31,236 nt of DNA from DATBIS01 sp036556805 (GTDB lineage Bacteria > Actinomycetota > UBA4738 > HRBIN12): positions 1 to 31,236 of the forward strand of contig DATBIS010000003.1 in NCBI GenBank assembly GCA_036556805.1, given 5' to 3'. Position 1 is the stretch's first letter. Every line of letters starts with the position of its first letter. Under the pieces are notes generated by a model. That model was not told where the DNA came from. It worked only from the letters and a program-made list of their open reading frames with translations, and made no database searches. Made by a program: the position numbers and the translations under genes. Shown here in pieces: positions 7,149 to 13,573 of the stretch.

Positions 7149-7699
7149 GCCGTTCCCTCCGTCCTGGTCCCGATCCGGTCGTCGTCGTTTTCGAGCAGGG
7201 CGGCCAGACGCCGTCGGGCTCGATGCAGGCGCACGCCGAACGCGGTGCTCGAGCATCCCGCCACGCGGGCCGCCTCGGACGGCTCGAGCCCGTCCCAGGC
7301 CACCAGCGCGAGGGTCTCGCGGTCTCGTTCGGAAAGGCGGTTGAACGCCGACACGAACGCGATCGATGCCGCGACGTCGTCGGCGTGATCGGGGACGGCG
7401 GCTTCCGGCCCCACGAGCTCCGGCCGCGACTTCCGCCGGCGGTTCGCGAGGACGTTTCGCGTCGTCACGAGCAGCCAGGGCAGCGCGGCGTCGCCCTCGG
7501 GGACCTTGTGGAGTCGCCTCCACGCCACCGTGAACGTCTCGGCCACCGCGTCCCTCGCATCCTCGGGGTCGACCCGGCGCATCGCGTAGCCCAGCACGCG
7601 AGGCATGAGCTCCGTGTAGAGCCGCTCGAATCGCTCGCGTGGCTGGACGTCCGTGGTGCGCCTCCTCTCCTCAACCGGGAGATGTCTCGACCGTGCCAA
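7145..7699 (-). CDS. ECF-type RNA polymerase sigma factor
   Basis: The product (184 aa from the TTG) is a group IV sigma-70 factor. Region 2 runs from RERFERLYTELMPRVLGYAMRR through DAVAETFTVAWRRL to the WLLVTTRNVLANRRR helix. Region 4 is LSERDRETLALVAWDGLEPSEAARV, followed by the FGVRLHRARRRL recognition helix. It would direct RNA polymerase to a small regulon, probably including itself. The start is uncertain. The only standard in-frame codon upstream of region 2 is TTG at 7699, which has no well-spaced SD. An ACG at 7654 instead has AGGAGG exactly 6 nt upstream and would give a protein beginning DVQPRERF, closer to the family norm. The gene is translationally coupled to the downstream membrane protein. 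The divergent S9 peptidase starts 28 nt away from the TTG. Confidence 0.88.
   Translation of the reverse strand: MARSRHLPVEERRRTTDVQPRERFERLYTELMPRVLGYAMRRVDPEDARDAVAETFTVAWRRLHKVPEGDAALPWLLVTTRNVLANRRRKSRPELVGPEAAVPDHADDVAASIAFVSAFNRLSERDRETLALVAWDGLEPSEAARVAGCSSTAFGVRLHRARRRLAALLENDDDRIGTRTEGTA
7661..7666 (-). promoter_or_regulatory. AGGAGG Shine-Dalgarno pointing to a non-standard ACG start
   Basis: On the minus strand AGGAGG (7666-7661) is followed by CGCACC and then ACG (7654-7652) in the sigma-factor frame. Spacing is ideal at 6 nt. No ATG, GTG or TTG lies at that place, so either ACG is used or the ribosome starts at the upstream TTG. Confidence 0.4.
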
Positions 7700-7714
7700 T
7701 CCTTACACCCCTGT

Positions 7715-7720
7715 TAGGCT
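7715..7720 (+). promoter_or_regulatory. Candidate leaderless -10 box (TAGGCT) for S9 peptidase
   Basis: TAGGCT fits TANNNT, and 7 nt (CGCCCGC) separate it from the ATG at 7728. No Shine-Dalgarno sequence is present, which suggests a leaderless mRNA. Confidence 0.5.
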
Positions 7721-7727
7721 CGCCCGC

Positions 7728-9524
7728 ATGAGCGATCAAACGATGCCGAACTGGGAGAAGCGCTACCGAGCACCGTCCATCACCCTTCCCGCGTCCTCGC
7801 CGCAGGCGCCGGATCACCTGGTCTACATCGGCACCGAGAGCGGCGTCTGGCAGGTCCACACGTGGGACCGCGACACCGGCACCCGGCGGCAGGTCACATC
7901 CCACCCCGTTGGTGTCGTGGACGGAACGCCGACCCTTGACGGTTCCGGCGTCCTGTTCTGGCAGGACGAGAGCGGGGACGAGTCCGGGCAGTGGTTCGTG
8001 CAGCCCTTCGGCGGCGGCGACTCGAAACCGTTCCTCGAGGGCATCCCCCACGGTTGGAACGAGGGCCTCGCGCAGGCGCCTGGGATCGTGGCGGCAGGGA
8101 TCAGCGATCGCGACGGCTTCGCGATCTACGTGAGCGCGGACGGGGGGCCGGCGAAGGAGCTCGCGCGGAGCACGGAGTCCCTCCGGATCGGCGGCGATCA
8201 CGCGTTCAACACGGGCGGGCTGTCGGCCGACGGGACGATGCTCTGTCTCGTCCATTCCGAACACGGCGATCTCATCCACCCAGCCCTGCGCGTGGTGGAT
8301 CCGCGGACCGGCGCCGTCGTGGGCGAGCAACGCGACGAGGGGATGGCGCTCTCGGCCACGTGCTGGTCGCCGGTACCCGGAGACCAGCGCCTCGCGATCA
8401 CGCACGAGCGCGAGGGTGAGGACCGTCCGGCCATCTGGGACCTCGCGAGCGGCGTCCGCACCGACCTCGACATCGACCTGCCGGGTCTCGTCTGGGCGGT
8501 CGATTGGTGGCCGGACGCACGATCGCTGCTCCTGTCGACGATGTTCGAGGGTCGGAACCGGCTCTATCGCTACGAGCTCGGGACCGGGAAGCTCACGCCG
8601 CTCGACTTCCCGGAGGGCGTCGTGAACGCCGCGACGGTTCGACCCGACGGGACCGTCTGGGCCTCGGCCGGGAGCAGTGTGCGCCGCGCGCGCGTGCTGG
8701 CCGAGGGCGGCGAGGAGGTCCTCGCGCCAGAGGGTGAACGGGCCCCCGAGGGGCGTGCATTCACGTCGTGGCATTTCGAGAACGAGCACGGACAGCGCGT
8801 GCACGGGTTCTACGTGACCCCGGCCGGTGACGGGCCGTTCCCGGTGATCATGCTCGTGCACGGCGGGCCGACGTGGTTCGACTCGGATCGCTTCTATCCC
8901 GAGGCGCAGGCGTACGTCGACGCCGGCTTCGCGGTGGGGATGGTGAACTACCGCGGCTCGGTCGGATACGGCCGCGAGTGGCGGGACACGCTGATCGGCG
9001 ACATCGGGGGTCCCGAGCTCGAGGACGTGAACGCCGGCCTTCGCGACCTCGTCGCGAAAGGGATCGCGGACCCCGATCGCGCGGTGGTCGCCGGCTGGTC
9101 GTGGGGCGGCTACACGACGCTCATGGAGCTCGGCAAGCATCCCGAGCTCTGGGTGTGCGGCGTTGCGGGCGTCCCCGTAGGTGACTACGCGATGGGATAC
9201 GAGGACCTGTCCCCGTTGCTGCAGGCCTACGACCGCGCGCTGCTCGGCGGCGCGCCGGCCGACAAGCCCGAGCTGATGGCCGACCGCAGCCCGATCAACC
9301 ACGCCGACAACGTGCGCGTGCCGGTCCTCTTCGTGATCGGCGAGAACGACAGCCGGTGCCCGTATCGGCAGGCGATGGCGTACGTGGACCGTCTCGCGGC
9401 GAGGAATCACCCGCACGAGGTGTACGTGTTCGGCACGGGACACGGGTCGAACGACGTGGACGAGGAGGTCCGCCAGCAGCAGGTGGTGCTGGACTTCCTC
9501 GCGAAGCACGTTCCGGCCGGCTAG
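7728..9524 (+). CDS. S9 family serine peptidase (prolyl oligopeptidase / acylaminoacyl-peptidase type)
   Basis: The 598-aa product has an N-terminal beta-propeller (about residues 20-350, with repeats such as PDGTVWASAGS) that gates access. A C-terminal alpha/beta hydrolase domain follows. The catalytic triad can be placed: Ser458 in GWSWGGY, Asp541 in VIGENDSRCP, and His572 in GTGHGS. The HGGPTWFDSDRFYPEAQAYV segment supplies the oxyanion-hole region of the family. There is no signal peptide, so it should cleave short peptides in the cytoplasm. The ATG at 7728 is chosen because it follows a TAGGCT box by 7 nt. Its stop shares bases with the stop of the convergent glutamate dehydrogenase gene (CTAG at 9521-9524). 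Substrate preference (proline or acylated N-terminus) cannot be fixed from sequence. Confidence 0.92.
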   Translation: MSDQTMPNWEKRYRAPSITLPASSPQAPDHLVYIGTESGVWQVHTWDRDTGTRRQVTSHPVGVVDGTPTLDGSGVLFWQDESGDESGQWFVQPFGGGDSKPFLEGIPHGWNEGLAQAPGIVAAGISDRDGFAIYVSADGGPAKELARSTESLRIGGDHAFNTGGLSADGTMLCLVHSEHGDLIHPALRVVDPRTGAVVGEQRDEGMALSATCWSPVPGDQRLAITHEREGEDRPAIWDLASGVRTDLDIDLPGLVWAVDWWPDARSLLLSTMFEGRNRLYRYELGTGKLTPLDFPEGVVNAATVRPDGTVWASAGSSVRRARVLAEGGEEVLAPEGERAPEGRAFTSWHFENEHGQRVHGFYVTPAGDGPFPVIMLVHGGPTWFDSDRFYPEAQAYVDAGFAVGMVNYRGSVGYGREWRDTLIGDIGGPELEDVNAGLRDLVAKGIADPDRAVVAGWSWGGYTTLMELGKHPELWVCGVAGVPVGDYAMGYEDLSPLLQAYDRALLGGAPADKPELMADRSPINHADNVRVPVLFVIGENDSRCPYRQAMAYVDRLAARNHPHEVYVFGTGHGSNDVDEEVRQQQVVLDFLAKHVPAG

Positions 9525-10753
9525 AACCAGCCCCGGGTTCGGCCCGCCTCGGCGACGCGCTCGATCGCGATCTCGTACGCGGCCGCGCGGTGGGTGATCG
9601 CGTTCGTGTTCGCGCGATCGAGCGTGCCGTCGGTCGCGGCCTCCATCAGCTCCTTGAGGCGCTTGTTCACGCGCTCCTCCGTCCACCGCTCGCGCTGGAC
9701 GTTCTGCGCCCACTCGAGGTAGCTGACGGTGACGCCGCCGGCGCTCCCGAGGATGTCTGGGATCACGGTGATGCCGCGGCCGATGAGCGCCTCGTCGGCC
9801 TCGGGGGTCGTGGGGTAGTTCGCGACCTCGAGCAGCAGGTTCGCCTTCACCTGGTCGGCGTTGTCGGGCCGGATCGCCTCCTCGAGCGCGGCGGGCACGA
9901 GCACCTCGCATTCGACGCCGATGATGTCGGGGCCCGGGATCGTGTCGGCGTGCTTGAACCCGACCACCGAACCCGACTCGCGCTTGTGCTCGAGCATCGC
10001 GAGCGGCGGCAGGCCCTCGGGGTTGTAGATCGCGCCCTGCGAGTCCGAGACCGCCACGATCTCGTAACCCATCTGCCGCGCGAGGATCGCGAACCAGGAC
10101 CCCGCGTTGCCGTAGCCCTCGACCGCGATGCGGATCTTCTCGCGGGTCCATCCGCGATGCCGTGCGATCCGGTCGAGGCAGAAGAGCGCGCCGCGCCCGG
10201 TGGCGGCGTCGCGCCCGAGCGACCCGCCGAGCTCGATCGGCTTGCCGGTGATGACGCCCGGCGTGTCGCCGTGGAGCTTCGCGTACTCGTCGTACATCCA
10301 CGCCATCTCGCGTGGCCCGGTGTTCACGTCGGGCGCGGGGACGTCTCGATAGGGGCCGACCTCGTGTTCGATCGCCCAGAAGAACGCGCGCGAGAGACGT
10401 TCGAGCTCGTGGATCGAGAGCTGCTTCGGGTCGACCTGCACGCCGCCCTTCCCGCCGCCGAACGGCACGTCGAGCAGCGCGGTCTTCCACGTCATGAGCG
10501 CCGCGAAGCAGCGGAACTCGTCGAGCGAGGCGTTCGGGTGGAACCGCAGCCCGCCCTTGAAGGGGCCGCGCGCACCGTTGTACTGCACGCGCCAACCCGG
10601 GTAGACGTTCAACGAGCCGTCGTCCATCGGGACGCGCACCTGCACGGCGACCTCGCGTCGTGGCGTCGAGAGCACCTTGCGCGCGGCGTCGTCGAGCTGC
10701 AGCCGGTCGGCCGCGCGGTCGAAGAACCCCTGCACCGCCTCGAACATCTTCAT
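9521..10753 (-). CDS. gdhA: Glutamate dehydrogenase (Glu/Leu/Phe/Val dehydrogenase family)
   Basis: The 410-aa enzyme reversibly deaminates glutamate to 2-oxoglutarate and ammonia with NAD(P). The N-terminal substrate domain shows GPFKGGLRFHP (K66), MTWKTALLDVPFGGGKGG (K90, and K102 as the presumed catalytic lysine) and PAPDVNTG (D142). The C-terminal Rossmann domain has VEGYGNAGSW, a GxGxxG loop. The segment PDILGSAGGVTVSYLEWAQN is typical of true glutamate dehydrogenases rather than leucine or phenylalanine enzymes. One departure is EVANYPTTPEAD, where most relatives read GANGPTT. The ATG at 10753 has an AGGAG Shine-Dalgarno sequence 7 nt upstream; a second ATG two codons later is possible. 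It is convergent with the S9 peptidase and divergent from the small zinc-ribbon gene. Length matches the hexameric class of about 415-420 aa. Confidence 0.93.
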   Translation of the reverse strand: MKMFEAVQGFFDRAADRLQLDDAARKVLSTPRREVAVQVRVPMDDGSLNVYPGWRVQYNGARGPFKGGLRFHPNASLDEFRCFAALMTWKTALLDVPFGGGKGGVQVDPKQLSIHELERLSRAFFWAIEHEVGPYRDVPAPDVNTGPREMAWMYDEYAKLHGDTPGVITGKPIELGGSLGRDAATGRGALFCLDRIARHRGWTREKIRIAVEGYGNAGSWFAILARQMGYEIVAVSDSQGAIYNPEGLPPLAMLEHKRESGSVVGFKHADTIPGPDIIGVECEVLVPAALEEAIRPDNADQVKANLLLEVANYPTTPEADEALIGRGITVIPDILGSAGGVTVSYLEWAQNVQRERWTEERVNKRLKELMEAATDGTLDRANTNAITHRAAAYEIAIERVAEAGRTRGWF

Positions 10754-10804
10754 CCGCGTGCTCCTCTCGATGCCGCCGGGCAGGTGCTCATCCTCGCACG
10801 TCTC

Positions 10805-10816
10805 CCGAACGTTCGG
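10805..10816. repeat. Palindrome CCGAACGTTCGG between divergent genes
   Basis: A perfect 12-bp palindrome lies in the 100-bp gap between glutamate dehydrogenase and the small zinc-ribbon gene, upstream of both. It is a plausible dimeric repressor site. No regulator family can be named. Confidence 0.35.
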
Positions 10817-10841
10817 ACCCGCCGTTCGGCCGAGCCGCTGC

Positions 10842-10847
10842 TACGGT
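10842..10847 (+). promoter_or_regulatory. Candidate leaderless -10 box (TACGGT) for the zinc-ribbon protein
   Basis: TACGGT fits TANNNT and lies 6 nt before the ATG at 10854. No Shine-Dalgarno sequence is present. Confidence 0.5.
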
Positions 10848-10853
10848 GGCCGC

Positions 10854-11120
10854 ATGCCGGACTGGCTGCTCGTGCCCACCGCGATCCTCGTCGGCGTGCT
10901 CATCTGGAGGGTCGGGATGTCGATGGTGCGCTCGCTCGGAGGCGCCGCAGGACCGGCGCGCCGACCCGAAGACGCGGAGGACGTCGAGCTGCTCGACGTG
11001 TTCTTCGTGTGCGCTGAGTGCGGGACCGAGTACCGCGTCACGCGGCTGGGCGAGCTGCAGGTGCCGCGTCACTGCGGCGAGCCGATGAGGGTCGAGCGCC
11101 GGCCTTCCCCCACCGCCTGA
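10854..11120 (+). CDS. Small membrane-anchored zinc-ribbon protein, 88 aa, function unknown
   Basis: The product has a single N-terminal membrane span (about residues 4-20, LLVPTAILVGVLIW) and a short acidic linker. The C-terminal metal-binding knuckle is FFVCAECGTEYRV followed by PRHCGEPM. The CxxC plus HC set gives enough ligands for one zinc. The ATG follows a TACGGT box by 6 nt. The molybdopterin oxidoreductase gene starts 21 nt downstream on the same strand but has its own TAGACT box, so the two may be read separately. I do not know its function; a link to the oxidoreductase is only suggested by position. Confidence 0.72.
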   Translation: MPDWLLVPTAILVGVLIWRVGMSMVRSLGGAAGPARRPEDAEDVELLDVFFVCAECGTEYRVTRLGELQVPRHCGEPMRVERRPSPTA

Positions 11121-11128
11121 GCCCGGCC

Positions 11129-11134
11129 TAGACT
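11129..11134 (+). promoter_or_regulatory. Candidate leaderless -10 box (TAGACT) for the molybdopterin oxidoreductase
   Basis: TAGACT fits TANNNT, with CCGCGCG (7 nt) before the ATG at 11142. No Shine-Dalgarno sequence lies near this start. Confidence 0.5.
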
Positions 11135-11141
11135 CCGCGCG

Positions 11142-13208
11142 ATGGCGATCGCCGAGCTCCCGGTCCGGATCACGCGCGGCGCGTGTCCGCATGACTGTCC
11201 CGACACGTGCGCGTGGACGGTCACGGTGCGCGACGGCCGCGCGGTGGAGCTGAAGGGCGACCCCGAGCATCCGTTCACGCGCGGCGGGCTCTGCGCGAAG
11301 GTGAACCACTTCCTCGACGACCGCACCTACAACCCGGACCGGCTCCTGCATCCGCTCCGTCGCACCGGCCCGAAGGGGTCGGGCGAGTTCGAGGAGGTCT
11401 CATGGGACGAAGCCCTCGACGCGATCGCCGAGAGGTTCGGCTCGATCGTTGCGGAGCACGGAGGCGACGCCGTGCTGCCCTTCAGCTACCTGGGAACGCA
11501 GGGGCTGGTGCAGGGCGAGGGGATGGCCGCGCCGTTCTTCGCGCGACTCGGCGCGACGAGGCTCGAGCGGGCGGTGTGCGGAAGCGCCGGCGGATCGGGT
11601 CTCGAGGTCACGATGGGCGGCGGCCCGGGCCTGTTGCCCGAGGAGCTCGTGCACAGCCGCTACCTCGTGATCTGGGGCTCGAACACCGTGTCGACGAACC
11701 TCCACCTGTGGCCGTTCGTGCTGGAGGCGAGGCGCGCCGGCGCGCAGATCGTCGTGATCGACCCCATCAAGACGCGCACGGCGGCGGCCGCCGATCGTCA
11801 CGTCCGGCCGCTCCCGGGCACCGACGCCGCCCTCGCGCTCGGCATGATGCACGTGATCGTCAGGGAGGACCTCCACGATCCCGAGTACCTCGAACGACAC
11901 ACGGTCGGGTTCGACCGGCTCCGCGAGCGGTTGAAGGAGTACCCGCCCGAACGGGCCGCCGAGATCACCGGCGTGTCGGCGGAGGAGATCCGCGAGCTCG
12001 CGCGCGGCTTTGCGACGACGCGGCCGGCGGCGATCCGCGTGCTCGTGGGCCTGGAGCACCACGAGCGCGGCGCGGAGATGTTCCGCGCGATCGCGTGTCT
12101 GCCGGCGCTCGTCGGCGCGTGGCGCGAGCGCGGCGGCGGCCTGTGCCACATGACGTTCCAGCTCTTCGGGGAGCTCGACTGGTCGTGCGGCGCGTTCGTC
12201 CCCGAGGATCGTTCGATCCGCGAGGTGAACATGGTGCAGCTGGGCCGCGCGCTCACGTCGCTCGACCCGCCGATCCGCGCGATGGTGGTCTACAACGCGA
12301 ACCCGGCCGCGACGATGCCGAACCAGAACCTCGTGCTGGAGGGGCTGCGGCGCGAGGACCTGTTCACGGTGGTGCTCGAGCACTTCCTCACCGACACCGC
12401 GCGACACGCCGACTACGTCCTGCCGGCGACCACGCAGGTCGAGCACCACGACGTGCTGTTCTCGTGGGGGCAGACGTACCTCACGTTCAACGAGCCCGCG
12501 ATCGCGCCGGTGGGCGACGCTCTGTCGAACGCCGAGATCTTCCGGAGGCTGGCCGGCCGAATGGGGTTCGACGAGCCGGCGTTCGCGCTGACCGACGAGG
12601 AGCTCACGGACGCGGCGGTCGCGCCCCTGGGCGCGACGCGCGTCCGCGAGCTCCGGGACCGAGGTTGGATCCGGATGGACGGCGAGGACGACGTCCTTCC
12701 GTACGCGGAGGGCGGGTTCCCGACACCGTCGGGGAAGTTCGAGCTCGTCTCCGAGCGGCTCGCGCGCATCGGCGGCGATGCGCTCCCCGGTTACGTGCCG
12801 GCAGCCGAGAGCCCGGCTGGGAACCGGCCGCTCGCCGCCCGCTTCCCGTTGATCCTGCTCACGGCGAAGGGCGGGCATCACTTCCTGAACTCGAGCTACG
12901 CGAACGTCGATCGCGCGCTCCGGGCCGAGAAGACGCCGATGCTCGAGATCCACGGGGACGACGCCGCGCCGCGGGGGATCGCCGACGGCGACGTCGTGCG
13001 CGTGTTCAACGACCGGGGATCGGTGGAGATGCCGGCGCGGATCGGCGACCGGATCCGGCCGGGCGTCGTGTCGATGCCGTCGGGGTGGTGGGCTTCGCTC
13101 TCGCCCGGCGGGTCGTCCGCGAACGCGCTCACGTCCGACGGCCTCTCCGACCTGGGGGGCGGCGGGGACTTCCACGACGCGCTCGTCCAGGTCGAGCTCG
13201 CCGGCTGA
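11142..13208 (+). CDS. Molybdopterin-dependent oxidoreductase (DMSO reductase superfamily) with N-terminal 4Fe-4S site
   Basis: The 688-aa product is a DMSO-reductase-superfamily catalytic subunit (COG0243 type). Four N-terminal cysteines (C15, C19 and C23 in ACPHDCPDTC, plus C51 in GGLCAKV) form the Fe4S4 site. The bis-MGD domains follow, with SWDEALDAIAERF, YLVIWGSN, VIDPIKTRTAAAADRHVRPL and PGTDAALALGM. The C-terminal cap has LILLTAKGGHHFLNSSYAN and DGDVVRVFNDRGSVEMPA. C146 in ERAVCGSAGG sits where the molybdenum ligand is expected, which would make it a cysteine-ligated type (tentative). There is no Tat signal, so it is probably cytoplasmic. No electron-transfer or membrane subunit is adjacent. 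The ATG at 11142 follows TAGACT by 7 nt. The substrate is unknown; relatives include formate, sulfur-compound and biotin-sulfoxide enzymes. Confidence 0.88.
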   Translation: MAIAELPVRITRGACPHDCPDTCAWTVTVRDGRAVELKGDPEHPFTRGGLCAKVNHFLDDRTYNPDRLLHPLRRTGPKGSGEFEEVSWDEALDAIAERFGSIVAEHGGDAVLPFSYLGTQGLVQGEGMAAPFFARLGATRLERAVCGSAGGSGLEVTMGGGPGLLPEELVHSRYLVIWGSNTVSTNLHLWPFVLEARRAGAQIVVIDPIKTRTAAAADRHVRPLPGTDAALALGMMHVIVREDLHDPEYLERHTVGFDRLRERLKEYPPERAAEITGVSAEEIRELARGFATTRPAAIRVLVGLEHHERGAEMFRAIACLPALVGAWRERGGGLCHMTFQLFGELDWSCGAFVPEDRSIREVNMVQLGRALTSLDPPIRAMVVYNANPAATMPNQNLVLEGLRREDLFTVVLEHFLTDTARHADYVLPATTQVEHHDVLFSWGQTYLTFNEPAIAPVGDALSNAEIFRRLAGRMGFDEPAFALTDEELTDAAVAPLGATRVRELRDRGWIRMDGEDDVLPYAEGGFPTPSGKFELVSERLARIGGDALPGYVPAAESPAGNRPLAARFPLILLTAKGGHHFLNSSYANVDRALRAEKTPMLEIHGDDAAPRGIADGDVVRVFNDRGSVEMPARIGDRIRPGVVSMPSGWWASLSPGGSSANALTSDGLSDLGGGGDFHDALVQVELAG

Positions 13209-13218
13209 CGGCCCTGGG

Positions 13219-13301
13219 TTTTCCACCGCCGGGCGGCGGCTGTGCACCACGTTGTGCACCGGTTTTCCACAGTCCACAGGTGTGGAAGGAGCTGTGGAAG
13301 A
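13219..13301. repeat. Cluster of DnaA-box-like TCCACA repeats
   Basis: Five near matches to the DnaA box (TTATCCACA) lie in 83 bp between two convergent genes. They are TTTTCCACC (13219-13227), TTTTCCACA (13263-13271), CAGTCCACA (13270-13278), and on the other strand CCTTCCACA (13289-13281) and TCTTCCACA (13301-13293). They also form nested inverted repeats: TCCACA-GG-TGTGGA (13273-13286) inside TTCCACAG/CTGTGGAA (13265-13299). The cluster could bind DnaA or act as a two-way transcription stop. There is no AT-rich unwinding region and no dnaA or dnaN nearby. Confidence 0.5.
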
Positions 13302-13316
13302 TCACACGAGTGTGAT
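13301..13316. repeat. Perfect palindrome ATCACAC-GA-GTGTGAT
   Basis: A 7-bp inverted repeat with a 2-nt centre ends 5 bp before the crgA stop codon, between convergent genes. It may be a hairpin at the end of both transcripts or a protein-binding site. No T tract follows. Confidence 0.4.
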
Positions 13317-13321
13317 TCGGT

Positions 13322-13561
13322 TCAGCGGATGCGCGTCGTGCCGAGGAATCCCAGCCCGATCAGCCCGAGGCCGGCCCACAGGAACGCGTTCGAAGCCTGG
13401 TCGCCGCGCAGGTAGTTCCACACGATCACGGCGACCCCGACGCCCATCACGCCGAGTACGAGCGGCGCGTACCACTTCGGGGCCGGCTTCACGCGCTTCT
13501 TGCGCGCCGGCTCGAGGTTGTATCGCGCCTTCTTCTTCGTGCGGCCGCGAGACTCCGGCAT
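13322..13561 (-). CDS. crgA: Cell division protein CrgA
   Basis: The 79-aa product matches the actinobacterial CrgA family (UPF0233), which recruits divisome and peptidoglycan-synthesis proteins to the septum. The cytoplasmic head is Lys/Arg-rich (TKKKARYNLEPARKKRVKP). Two membrane spans follow: about 31-50 (APLVLGVMGVGVAVIVWNYL) and about 58-76 (NAFLWAGLGLIGLGFLG), joined by a short outside loop. The protein is short for the family but complete. The ATG at 13561 is preceded at 6 nt by TAAGCT, whose TAA is also the stop codon of the upstream acylase gene. It may therefore be transcribed both alone as a leaderless mRNA and as the last gene of the ABC-acylase operon. In other actinobacteria crgA lies near the replication origin. 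It is the best taxonomic marker in the window. Confidence 0.9.
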   Translation of the reverse strand: MPESRGRTKKKARYNLEPARKKRVKPAPKWYAPLVLGVMGVGVAVIVWNYLRGDQASNAFLWAGLGLIGLGFLGTTRIR

Positions 13562-13567
13562 GGCCCG

Positions 13568-13573
13568 AGCTTA
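13568..13573 (-). promoter_or_regulatory. Candidate leaderless -10 box (TAAGCT) for crgA
   Basis: Read on the minus strand, TAAGCT fits TANNNT and lies 6 nt before the crgA ATG. Its first three bases are the TAA stop codon of the penicillin-acylase-family gene. Confidence 0.45.

Noticed and set aside
7671..10595. Very long minus-strand open frame across the S9 peptidase and into glutamate dehydrogenase
   Set aside because: High GC suppresses stop codons in antisense frames; the composition is Arg-rich and the S9 and GDH genes are clearly real.
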